DNA from: Liolophura sinensis | Taxonomy: Eukaryota; Mollusca; Polyplacophora; Chitonida; Chitonidae | Direction: 5' to 3' | Assembly: GCF_032854445.1 (NCBI RefSeq) | Contig: NC_088304.1 | Location: forward strand, 28,715,732 to 28,779,731 | Length of the DNA stretch: 64,000 bases | Shown: piece after piece, positions 1 to 11,900 of the stretch | How the letters are laid out: each line of letters opens with the position of its first letter | Position numbering within the stretch: position 1 is the first letter of the stretch | Translations under genes and position numbers: made by a program | The notes under the pieces: generated by a model | The model's database searches: none | Told to the model about the DNA's origin: nothing | Seen by the model: the letters and a program-made list of their open reading frames with translations, nothing else

Positions 1-345
1 CTGCAGATGGCCGTGAGTTTCACACCATAATGCTGGCCGCCGTCGTCTGCCAGCAGCCTGCAGATGGCCGTGAGTTTCACACCATAATGCTGGCCGCCGT
101 CGTCTGCTAGCAGCCTGCAGATGACCGTGGTTTCCCACCATAATGCTGGCCGCCGTCGTCTTCCAGCAGCCTGCAAATGGTCATGCGTTTCCCACCATAA
201 TACTGGCCGCCATCGTCTGCCAGCAACCTTCGAATAGTCGTGGATTTCCCACCATAATGCTGGCCGTGGTCGTAAAAGTGAAATATTCTTGAGTATATAC
301 AGGGTAAAACACAAATTAAATAAATAAATATTGATAAATAAATTA
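1..345 (+). mobile_element. SINE family A 3' part with internal 57-bp minisatellite
   Basis: About four and a half copies of a 57-base unit (starts near 1, 58, 115, 171 and 226) precede a normal SINE 3' end with the AATATTCTTGAGTA motif and an AAATAAATA-type tail. The unit equals the CACCATAATGCTGGCC segment of the family A SINE seen complete at 45619-45889, so the array is an expansion of the inside of one SINE copy. The tRNA-like head lies outside the window or is missing. Confidence 0.75.
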
Positions 346-1100
346 ATAAATGAATAATATACATGAGAAATTCTTGGGGCAGAACGAAACACCAAGAAAT
401 TAATAAATACATAGATAATGAATAAGTAAATATAATGAATCAAATCTCCCACGGTCATTGTTTCTACAGATAAAACCACATGTATAGCCTATACTAATAT
501 GAATGATCACATAATTCAGGTATTTACAGATCACAGAAATATTTATAAATAAATAATGCATTGATACCTATGTAAGCCTAAGTCTACCTATATATTATTT
601 ATCGATATGCAATGGATAAATCATTCATAGATAGGTTTGACTCGGGTTAAGGTTAGTCAGGTGATTTTAAGTGTACCGGTACCTAACCACCAGAAAAGCA
701 AAAAAAAAGAAAAAGAAACTATTCATATATTTAAGCGGTCTTTCCGTTGATATGATTGTGGGCGAAAAGGTTTATAACCTTTAACCTAATTTAATATTCA
801 TCTTATCACGCGTGTTTTTAAATCTCAAGATTTGACACTGCGACTTGATTAAAGGATTAGCGTCCAGATCCGTTATTTATTCATAATTAGCTACCGCTGT
901 ATATATTGTTAAATTAAGAGTAAAGAAATATTGGGAAAAAGAACAGCAGTCTGAGTAATATGTCATTAAAATCACTAGATAATGAGGCTGGTTTTATACA
1001 TTTTGTCCGCCAACACTCTGTAGTCTCCGCCGAATGACGCCATGCAAGTCCAACCTTCAGGAGCTGTCAGTGTTTCTCCATTTGGTTCAGTGTTAAAAAG
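346..1100. other. AT-rich stretch, nothing recognised
   Basis: AT-rich DNA with many short TAAATA runs. I see no convincing open frame, RNA gene or repeat array here. Confidence 0.5.
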
Positions 1101-1140
1101 CCACACAAGTGACAACAAGCATATCTAATTTCTCCACGAA

Positions 1141-1380
1141 ATGGTTGGCTGTTCTGCAAACGGTTGTAAAAACAGTTCGTCGAAGAACCCTGAAGTTAGT
1201 TTTATCAAGTTTCCAGACTATTTGGCCCTCAGGAAAGCGTACATTAGCGGCACAAGACGGGAAGGATTTACACCCACCAAACACAGCCAAATCTTTGCCC
1301 GGCTGACAGGAGTTAGGATGACATCCTGTCGGGCAGCTAAATTTTAACAGCACGGAGGACGAATTAGGCTTTAAATACAT
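1141..1380 (+). pseudogene. THAP-type zinc-finger remnant, frameshifted
   Basis: From the ATG at 1141 the frame reads MVGCSANGCKN, then SFIKFP, then GFTPTKHSQIF. This is the order of a THAP DNA-binding domain: start Met, C-x(2-4)-C, an F-x-x-FP-like block, and the W/F-x-P...S-x-I-C stretch. The second Cys-x2-His pair is lost: the expected ICSxHF reads IFA, followed by an inverted repeat (1296-1335) and a stop. A plausible continuation, NFNSTEDELGFKY, lies from about 1334 in the +1 frame. THAP domains occur in transcription regulators and in P-element-type transposases; too little is left to choose. I read it as a decayed copy, though a split first exon with an assembly error is possible. Confidence 0.55.
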
Positions 1381-1439
1381 GTATATAAACCCTAGAGATA
1401 TGGTTTGGTGGGTGTAAAACAAAGCGGGAGTTCATTCGT

Positions 1440-2768
1440 CACTAGTTTTATCAATCATCGGTATGCCGGTAAAGTGAAAGAAAAGTATAGGTACAGCCAC
1501 TTGATGGCTTCCAATGAGAGTCGCTTTGATACACGCCACCCTATTGGCCGTGTCTCTACTGTAGTCAAACGAGTGAGCTTCTAACAAATTGTGAACTGCG
1601 TACAACAACGCAATGGCCGTTTTTGACAGCTATGGCAATGCAAGCGATTGCTGACCGGCTACAGCGGACGATTAAAACCGAAAACAATCGAAAGCTAATC
1701 GTGTTGCTTCACTGCGATAATCAAGAATTAATGACCGGAGTTGAAATACTGGTTGTTGATTAAAATCACTCATCAAAGATGCGAAAACAAGTAACATCTG
1801 TCTGAATACTGCTCAGAAGGCCTAGGTGTGAAAGCAATCTTACATAGTGATAATCCATCCTCCATTGTATTAATTTCTGATCCAGATTACGAGGATTAAC
1901 AAAAACGCAGGAAACAAAAGAGGATTAATGCCAGCCTTCATAATACCTGTTTGACATGCTTAAGTAATTCTGATCATAATATAACTAGGAGTAGGCCTAT
2001 TAAGCAGTTGTAGGAATTTTTTTCAGTACTGCCTTGATTAAATGCACTAAAATTAATTCCCGCGAACCCATTTTTGAAATACATTCACTGTGATAATAGA
2101 ATGATATTTACTGTGAAGCAGACAGAAGGCTCGAATGAATAGTAAATATTAAATCTGATATACACACGAAATGTAGACCTACAGTGTAGCACAGGACAAA
2201 CCTATAGCTTACCGGCCCGTATTGCCAGTGCGGTTGGAAATGCCTGGACAAAGATCAAATTCAACGTGTGAAAACTCGGTCTTTGAAGTCTGACCAGAGA
2301 TGCCCTTGTCATAAATCGGAACTTCAACGTCGTCAAATATGGGTTCAGATTGATACAGCAATATATTTGCTCCCCTGCTCCTGTGTAGTTAGAATCTATT
2401 TCGAAAACCATATCGTTTTGATACGAATTCTCAGGCTATAGCCAGCTCGACTTGGTTTGGCCATCTATGACGTCAGCCGCTCAGCTCTACCGGGAGGGCG
2501 GCTGGAGATCGGCTAGGATAGTAGGCCCTAAATGTATTTCTTTTGGTGGATTTAAAGTGTTAATTACGTTTCTCAGAGGCCCTCCTGGTAACATTTTGTT
2601 AAACAAGTTATAATCTATGTGATAAGAACAAGTAGCTATATCTAAACACTAATGCGTTGAGAACCCCATGCATGCATTTGTAGAGCTATATGCCTCGATG
2701 GATAGCCGATGTGTTGGCGAGCACGGACATGCAGTTCAAGGGAGATAATCGCTACCGGTAGTGCCCGC
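1440..2768. other. Intergenic, upstream of CFAP119
   Basis: No coding frame recognised. It holds a perfect CRE octamer TGACGTCA at 2468-2475, about 400 bases before the CFAP119 start codon. The rest is AT-rich and unremarkable. Confidence 0.5.
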
Positions 2769-2771
2769 ATC

Positions 2772-2784
2772 GTTCCCAAGCAAC
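2772..2784 (+). promoter_or_regulatory. X-box-like RFX site
   Basis: GTTCCCAAGCAAC fits the RFX X-box rule of two imperfect inverted half-sites, RYYNYY then a 1-3 base spacer then RRNRAC. It lies 85-97 bases upstream of the CFAP119 start codon. RFX factors drive many ciliary genes through X-boxes close to the start, so position and gene identity agree. It is a motif match only. Confidence 0.5.
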
Positions 2785-2868
2785 CCAAAGGCGCCATCTT
2801 TCAACAATTTTGATCGATGGCATTGTGTTAAAATCAAGTTCTCTCTAAGTTCTGTGAATCGAGGAAAA

Positions 2869-2928
2869 ATGGTTCTAACTGGGGAAGATACGACACCTTA
2901 TGCTCAAGAGCCTACAAAGTTAATTCAG
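2869..2928 (+). CDS. CFAP119: CFAP119 exon 1
   Basis: Twenty codons from MVLTGEDTTPY to KLIQ, ending at a CAG|GTAGGT donor, phase 0. Confidence 0.75.
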
Positions 2929-5900
2929 GTAGGTTTGCACATGGTATAAGCAACACCTAGACTTAGAAACCAGATGAATGGAAAATGCCATGAACAACAA
3001 CAACAACTTGAACATCAGCGATGTTTCGGTTTTTCATCGTCAGTGACCGTGCCATAGTACATAGTTTTAGTTTGCATTGTATATAGTATTATACATGGCA
3101 CTAATGCCTGAACATATGTTGAGACGTTACCATTCATGTGTCGAAATGTAAAGTGCACTATACATTCTCACAATTTAATTGTGAAAAGAAACGGAAAATA
3201 GGACGGCTAAGCTTGGTACACACATTGATACAGGTTTACATTGATCGACCTCTGGGTATATATTTTTTTCCTTTTGTTTTCAAAAGGCTGAAATGGCTCA
3301 GATATGATAACAAAATCCATAAGTTTTCCACGAAGACCACTGATCATATTTCCACTGCAATCTAGATATGTCATACTTAGACCATTTGGGAAGAAATGCC
3401 TCAGGCAAGAAAGTAGGCTATTCATTCATTCATTAACAACAGTAATATGTGCCCATACTAAATTCAGGACTTTTTATTATTAAACCTTATGTTTGTATAA
3501 TTTGTATAATTCCTTGTCAAATATATGCAGTGTTTCTTTACTTACTGTAATTCATTTCCATGTTTCATCTGATATTTTTAATTCCTGGTGGTCCTTATCT
3601 TTCAACATTAAACGAAGGACCTAAAATGTGGCAGAGGAGTTTTTTGTTTGTATCAAAACATTAAATGGGTGGTATAATTTCTATTGTTTTGTTCCTTTCA
3701 GCCTCGGTCTCACACAGCAAAAATATGCATCTGGTAAGTGCATCACTACATCAATAGTATGGACACTCACAATACGTATTTATTTATTTATTTATTTGAT
3801 TGATGTTTTACGCCATACTCAAGAATATTTCACTTATACGACGGCGGCCAGCATTATGGTGGGCGGAAACCGGGCAGAGCCCGGAGGAAACCCACGACCA
3901 TCCGCAGGTTGCTGGCAGACCTGCCCACGTACGGCCGGAGAGGAAGCCAGCATGAGCTGGACTTGAACTCACAGCGACCGCATTGGTGAGAGACTCTTGG
4001 GTCATTACGCTGTGCTAGCGTGCTAACCAACTGAGCCACGGAGGCCCCCAATAGGTATTTAAATAGAAAATCATGGTGTTTACTTTTGTGGAATTATACA
4101 ATTTTAACCATTGCTGCAATATCAATATTTTTGGCGACATTGAAAGACAGTGAACCCACGTCATTATAAGTATGTTTTATTATTACATATGTATGATCCT
4201 CAGTCATTATAACCTAATGCAAACCTAATATAATTATAAATGTTTTTTTTCCTCATTTGTTCAGGGCAGATTTATCTGTGGATGACATTGACAGACTGAA
4301 TGAATCCCAGAATGCTGACCATATCAAAAAGTAATTTATTATATATGTACCAATACATTACTAATGTCAAGAGCATTAATGTGCATCTGTTTCTATGGTT
4401 GTTGTTTTTAGTCATGTTAACATTTTATATGTAAGTTCACCCAAAACCTGCATTGTAAAAGTCCATCATGTATAATATCAGTTGAGTACACCTGAAAACA
4501 CCTGTTCATTTCACATTAGCGAAACACATGCTCATCTTTTCCCCTTCTATAAAAGCAATTCTGTATCATTTATTTTTGGCCAAGAATTTGTTTCTTTAAA
4601 TATGTCAGATTAGGTAATACTTCTGAAAATAAGAATGGATGATTATGGTTTAATGCAACTGAGGCAGTATCGCAGTGTTCTGGTAGTTAAGAAAAGGACA
4701 CTACAGAATCATAACATGGGTTGTGTACTTTACAACATTTGACAAAGAGATACAGTCATTGGGTTAAATCTGACTCCTAAATCCAGTGTTCACCTGGACT
4801 TGTTTTTCTTTCAGAGTGTTGGCAGAAATATTTCACCTGGAGGATTACCAACAGGATCTGAAAACTGGAGTACTCATTGACCTCTACTATTACACTGTTC
4901 AGTTTGCCAGAGATCATTCCTTCAACAAGGAGCAGACCTCCACATTATTCTCTATTGTCAAGAAGACTCACGAGGTCTGCATAGGTAAGGATGACTCATG
5001 GTTGAATCCTGTATTATCACTTAGGCCACACTGATTTAAATACTATTACTAAAACATGGTTGAAAATTCCACCCAGTTCAGTCACTGAACTTTACAGGAC
5101 ATCTGGTGATAGGTGAGGGTTTTTCTGAACTCAAGAAAAGGTAGAAATTCCTCTGGCACAATCAGACAGTGCCATCACTCATAATGAGGTAAACTATTTT
5201 TACCCATGAAAATGCCAGGTGAAAGTGAATGGTATGATATATTACTGGTCCACAGGGGTGTTAGCTGTCCTCTCTGAATGTTCTGGGACTTCATTATCTG
5301 ATTGTTCATTTCATTTCCAACTAAGGCCACACCAGTTTAGTTTGTTGTTTTATGGGTAGAATAAATTTTTTCCAATGTCAGAGGGTATAAATATACAACT
5401 TTCAATATCATTGAATTTTGTATCATAGTAGCCTGATAAATTTAAAGACACGTTTGTTTCTTTACCTAAAGTGTACATTGGACTACTCTGGCTGTGTGTG
5501 CTACTTGCAGCATATCATGAAATCTTCTTCCTAGATTTCTATTAAACTTTGATGAAATTTTCATTGGATGGGACTTTGGAGCTTATTAGACATTTCATTG
5601 TTTAGTTTGTCTGTCTATCTAGCTGTACGAGGACCCTCGGCTTGCTCATTTGGCTCAAATGTCACCCTTGCTGTAGTTGAACTGCTCTTTTCCAATTATT
5701 TTGATATGGTTTGCTTAGTGTTTTGTTAAGCGCGTACTGAAGAATATTTCACTTATATAACAGTAGCTGCAACTACGGCTGCTGGCGGACCTGGCTTCAT
5801 GTGATGAGGAAGCCAGTATTAGCTGGACCTTAACTCAATGCAGTCGCATTGTTGAGAGCTTCCTGTGTCATTCTACTGCGCTTGCATGGTAAGCTCTAGG

Positions 5901-8900
5901 CCAGCCCTTCTCTTGACCAAGGAGGTTGTGGGCTCAGTTCTTGCCTCTGAGAGTTTAGGCTAGGTCTGTATTCAAGCGCAGAGGTTTGTCTGGTATCCAG
6001 CAAAGGGCAGGCCTTCTAAACACAAGCTGTATGTCCATAAACCTGTCTTGCCAGTGCAAGTCAAAGATTCGAGACATTCAGACACTTCACTCGTACAACA
6101 CAGCCGCAAGCAGAAGACAAGGTAAAAGATAACATGGAAGGTATAGGGAAATGAGCAAAATTGCATGATACGTCTGATAATGACCAGAAATCATAGTATG
6201 TAAGACAACAGAACAGTGTGCACAGCACATATAAATTGTCAACACAACATGATTTTGGACTTACAGAGTATGAGGTCATGAAGCAGAGTTATGTATTACA
6301 ATGTAGCTCCCATGTTATTTTGACAATGTTTTCACGAGTGTGAGCGAGTAAGCTTGTTGGCGTGAGTAAAACGGCAAATGCTCAAATGCCTGTGATCTTG
6401 AATTCTGGAATATGATTACAGTGCAACATGCCAATGTACAGGTACATCCATCAGCTGTGTTGATCCATCAAGATGGCTCGGTAAATTCTTTTTCCATAAT
6501 TTTATCTATGTTCTCTCTCTCTCTTTCAGATACAGGGAAGATATAAATTTCCTTAAATAAAGGCCTGCACTTCTATCACATGTAGTGCTTAACAGCAGTT
6601 TACACATGTACAGTATGTCATGTTACTTTTCCAGAAACTCCATTTGGAAATGTTGATCAGACGTTTGCCTACTTCAAAGAGCTCATGCTGTGCCATGCTG
6701 TAAATGTAAGTAGATGGTGTTCCAGTGAGGTAGCACCAGTGAGGCAGCCCTGTAAATGTCAACAAGAGATTACTCCTCAGTGTCATATAACATATATATA
6801 AGAACCAAACAGTGTTGAAAGTGAAATTAAAACCTTATCAAGCATATAACCAACATGTAAGAACCTAACCTCTACAAACTACATTTACTTTTGTCTCAAA
6901 ACTTTTAATGTGTTAATTTATTTTACCTTTATTGCCAGCGCCCACCCCACAGTATTGAGCTATTCAGTGCAGATGAGGTGAAGAGCATCACAGAGTATGT
7001 GATAAACACATACTTCAGACATTTCAAGATGTACAAGTATGCATTCACACCCTTGGTAAGTAACTTGTGGCCGCTGGAGGTTATAGAGTTATCATGTGGA
7101 ACGATAAAGCTGTCCTTGAAGTGTGACATTGAATTTAGGCTTAAACCAGTTGTTCAAAACTGGTTTAAGACTTGATACCAGATTTAAATTTAATCCAAAT
7201 CTTCAATTTTGTACTAAGCCTGAAAAAATTGTGTACCAGTGTTTAAAATATGAACTAAGACTGTTGCTGTTATACTGTGACTATGGAGAAGTGCATTGGC
7301 TGCTGAGTTTGGCTAAACTTTTAAATATAAAATAGGACTTAATACCACTGTTAACTAATACACTTTTGAACAACTGGGCACAAGAGGACAAGGTAGCAGT
7401 GTATCAAGACAAGGTGGCAGTGTATCAAGACAAGGTGGTAGCGTATCTAGACAAGGTGGCAGTGTATTAAGACAAGGTGGCAGTGTATCAAGACAAGGTG
7501 GCAGTGTATTAAGACAAGGTGGCAGTGTATTAAGACAAGGTGGTAGTGTATCAAGACAAGGTGGCAGTGTTTCAAGACAAGGTGGCAGCATGTCAAGACT
7601 ATGTGGTAGTGTATCAGGACAAGGTGGTAGTGTATCAAGACAAGGTGGCAGCGTATCAAGACTATGTGGTAGTGTATCAAGACAAGGTGGCAGAGTATTA
7701 AGACAGGGAGGCAGTGTATCAAGACAAGGTGGTGGTGTACAGCATTAAGACAAGGTGGCAGCATATCAAGACTAGGTGATAGTGCATCAGGACAAGGTGG
7801 CAGTGTATCAAGACAAGGTGGCAGTGTATCAAGACAATGTGGTAGTGTATCAAGACAAGGTGTTAGTGTATCAAGACAACGTGGCAGCGTATCAAGACAA
7901 GGTGGCAGCGTATCAAGACTAAGTGATAGTGCATCAGGACAAGGTGGCAGTGTATCAAGACAAGGTGGCAGTGTATCAAGACAAGGTGTTAGTGTATCAA
8001 GACAACGTGGCAGCGTATCAAGACAAGGTGGCAGCGTATCAAGACTAAGTGATAGTGCATCAGGACAAGGTGGCAGTGTATCAAGACAAGGTGGCAGTGT
8101 ATCAAGACTATGTGGTAGTGTATCAAGACAAGGTGGCAGAGTATTAAGACAGGGAGGCAGTGTATCAAGACAAGGTGGTGGTGTACAGCATTAAGACAAG
8201 GTGGCAGCATATCAAGACTAGGTGATAGTGCATCAGGACAAGGTGGCAGTGTATCAAGACAAGGTGGCAGTGTATCAAGACAATGTGGTAGTGTATCAAG
8301 ACAAGGTGTTAGTGTATCAAGACAACGTGACAGCGTATCAAGACAAGGTGGCAGCGTATCAAGACTAAGTGACAGTGCATCAGGACAAGGTGGCAGTGTA
8401 TCAAGACAATGTGGTAGTGTATCAAGACAAGGTGTTAGTGTTTCAGGACAGCGTGGCAGCGTATCAAGACAAGGTGGCAGCGTATCAAGACTAAGTGATA
8501 GTGCATCAGGACAAGGTGGCAGTGTATCAAGACAAGGTGGCAGTGTATTAAGACAAGGTGTTAGTGTATCAAGACAAGGTGGTGGTGTACAGCATTAAGA
8601 CTAGGTGGCAGTGTATCAAGACAAGGTGGCAGCATATCAAGACTAGGTGATAGTGTATCAGGACAAGGTGGCAGTGTATCAAGACAAGGTGGCAGTGTAT
8701 CAAGACAAGGTGGCAGCATATCAAGACTAGGTGGTAGTGTATCAAGACTAGGTGGTAGTGTATCAAGACAAGGTGGTAGTGTATCAAGACAAGGTGGTAG
8801 TGTATCAAGACAAGGTGGCAGTGTATCAAGACAAGGTGGCAGTGTATTAAGACAGGGTGGTAGTGTATCAAGACAAGGTGGCAGCATATCAAGACTAGGT

Positions 8901-11900
8901 CATAGTGTATCAAGACAAGGTGGCAGTGTATCAAGACAAGGTGGCAGTGTATTGACAGGGTGGTAGTGTATCAAGACATGCCGGCAGCATATCAAGACTA
9001 GGCGGCAGTGTATCAAGACAGGGTGGCAGTGTATCAAGACAAGGTGGCAGTGTACAGCATTAAGACTAGGTGGCAGTTTTATCAAGACATGCCGGCAGCA
9101 TATCAAGACTAACCTAAAATTGATCACAGTTTTATCTTTGAATTATCAGTGTGTCAAGACAAGGTGGCAGTGTATTAAGACTGGGAGGTAGTGTATTTAG
9201 ACAAGGTGGGAGTGTGTCAAGACAAGGTGGGAGCGTATCAAGACTAGGTGACAGTGTATTAAGACTGGCAGGGTATCAAGACAAGGTGGCAGCGCATAAG
9301 GACAAAGTTACAAATACGCTACTATTTTAAGAAATTTATTCTGTTTTCTGCATTAGTTTTATTCTGTCCTTTGCATTAAAATTTTTCTGCCAGTTGTAAG
9401 TACATATATATACTTAACATATTTAAAGGAGCGTGGGAGCTCAATATTTGCCACCTACATGTACATACATATAAGCTTGTTCCAACCAAAGTGAAAACGC
9501 ATCATTTCTGCTATTCGGCTGCAGTTCTTGTGAACTATCTTTTTGGTTTTTGAATGCAACTGTACAGAAACAGTGACAGGCTGAAGAAAAGAACAAAAGA
9601 GCACTCCGCTTAGATTGACTAGTGTTAAATGTGCTCTTTGTTCCCCCGATATTTCACGAGTGATTTTCAGAATGATACATATAGTTTTAACATACATGTG
9701 TTGTCTTGACAGGTGAGGTTAGATCTGAGCATGAACTACATCGGGATGCCTGACCCCCCACCAGAGCCTGAAGGTCAGTTTGACATGTACATGTAGTGTA
9801 TGGAGAAACTGAGGTACGCATGATGGAAATCACATCATTTCAGTTATGGTAAATGACCAAATATTGCATTTTTAGAGGCAAGTAAAGGTCATAAAATATT
9901 ATTCTCTGGAGCTGAAACTTTTGTTTTTTTCCTCAAGGATATCATCACGTTTCTAAGATGAACAAAATTGTGAGAATTAGACAAAATGTGCAACTTAGTG
10001 ATTGGCAAAATTTTCGATCATTCTTACTAAATGCTGCTTTATAGGTACATGTATATATGCTGTTCGAAACTGAGAAGCCTTGCCCTTGTCATTTCAGTCA
10101 TGAGAATTTATCTTTAAATGTAAGTCCCCACGCGTAGGTGTTTCTTGTCTCTCTCCAGGATTTAAGGCATAGCATGATGTTAATATAAGCCATTGAGAAC
10201 TGGCAGCAAGTTAAAGGGAGAGACTGGCCATCAGATCTTAAATGCAAACTCTGTTTCATATACTCATCTTTTCTCTGCAGAGTCTGGAGTTGTCTCTCCT
10301 GAGTCAGGTGCACCAGAAGAGGGAGTTGGTGGACATGAGACACCAACCAGTGAAAGAGAAAAGAGTGATCTCATGGAGGAACCAGAGGCCAAGCGTAAGT
10401 TACTCTGACACTGCTTTAAAGTGTGCTGTAATCAGTCTGTGGAAGGATGAAAAGTCAGTGAGGTTTATGGGGGACAAAGCCAGTGCCTTCTCCACTGGTT
10501 CAAAAATGGATGTTTTGTCGTCTGATGCTCACCAATGCAATACTCTGTCACTGGAGACAGACACTCCATATCCCTTACAGAGATGCCAGCAGCTGCAAGT
10601 AAAGCCACAGCTGAGCCAGTGAGAGCTGGATTAGTGTCTGCAGCCTCAGTAACAGGCATGTTTCTTTAGTAAACTAAGCTTGAGAGGCTTACCTGATATA
10701 AAACTTTAATAATTGAATAGTAAAGTTGACATGTATTGTGTATTGTGTGTTATTACCCTAATTTTTCAACCTTTTTAACCACCTTTGCAACCAATATTTT
10801 GAAACCTTCTGACAGAATTACATGTATGGGGTGTACAGAAATAATTTGTACAGTTTTATGAAGCTTGTGTCTTTAATGACACAAACTGATCATTTTAGCT
10901 TAATTTTCATGAAAATGGTATCACAAACGTGCTTCAGTGGTTGAAAAGGTTGAAGATCTACAGTAATGAAGTCTTTTTATATTACCTCGATCGCCACAAT
11001 ATAGCTGAAATACGTTAAGCCATAATAAGCCTTCGTTCATTTGTCTTGCCTCGTCTGAGTTTTTCCATTTTGGCCAGTTGCCTATTTCAAGGTCAGTGTA
11101 GAGATCTGAAGTTTCTATTAATTGATTGTGTGTGTTGTGATCAGAGTATATCCATGAGACCACTACATTTCTACTATAACTGAACATACGCTGCTCAAAT
11201 GCCATTCTACCGGCAAACACAGCTGTTGTCGTCAATGGACTTATACCAAGGTTGCTGAGACACAACTATCACATCATTCTGCATCGATGCAACCCACCCC
11301 AACACGGACAGTTTCACTAAAAAACTAGAGCCCAAGGGCTGTGAAATGAATCTAATGCTCTTCTTCTATTTTTATTTTCCTTGTAACTAATGACCAATTG
11401 TCTTCTAACACAATCCATTGATCTTCTTCACCCAAAAAGTGCCTATCAGTTATTCCGTCTGTAACGGATGACCTGGCCCCATCTCATTATGACATGACTT
11501 TAAAGAGAATGCATTGCACCAGAACGTCATATTATGATATACTGTAAGATTGTAGACATTTTCTCGAAATTTGTTTATATCCAAGTCATTCCCATTTCTA
11601 TTTGTTTGGTTAGTGTGAAAATCGTAATTATTTGTGCCACTGTCACATGCCAACGGATCAGGGCAACATATCGTAATACAATCCGTCAAGACATGGCAAA
11701 GTATGTGTTAGCTGTTAAACTATTGACAGTGAAATCTAAAGTTGAGTGCCCTTATATTATAAGGCAATACAAAAAAACAAATTCCCTGTGAAAACTAATG
11801 TTGGAAGAAATTTGCAAACAGCTAGCATGTGTAACTTGATTATGATGTTAAACAAGAATGAAATAAATGAATGAATTGACACAATGATTTATGTATTTTG

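Noticed and set aside
7355-9127. Several minus-strand frames with LPPCLDT or HCHLVLI repeats
   Set aside because: By-product of a 21-base unit in two frames.
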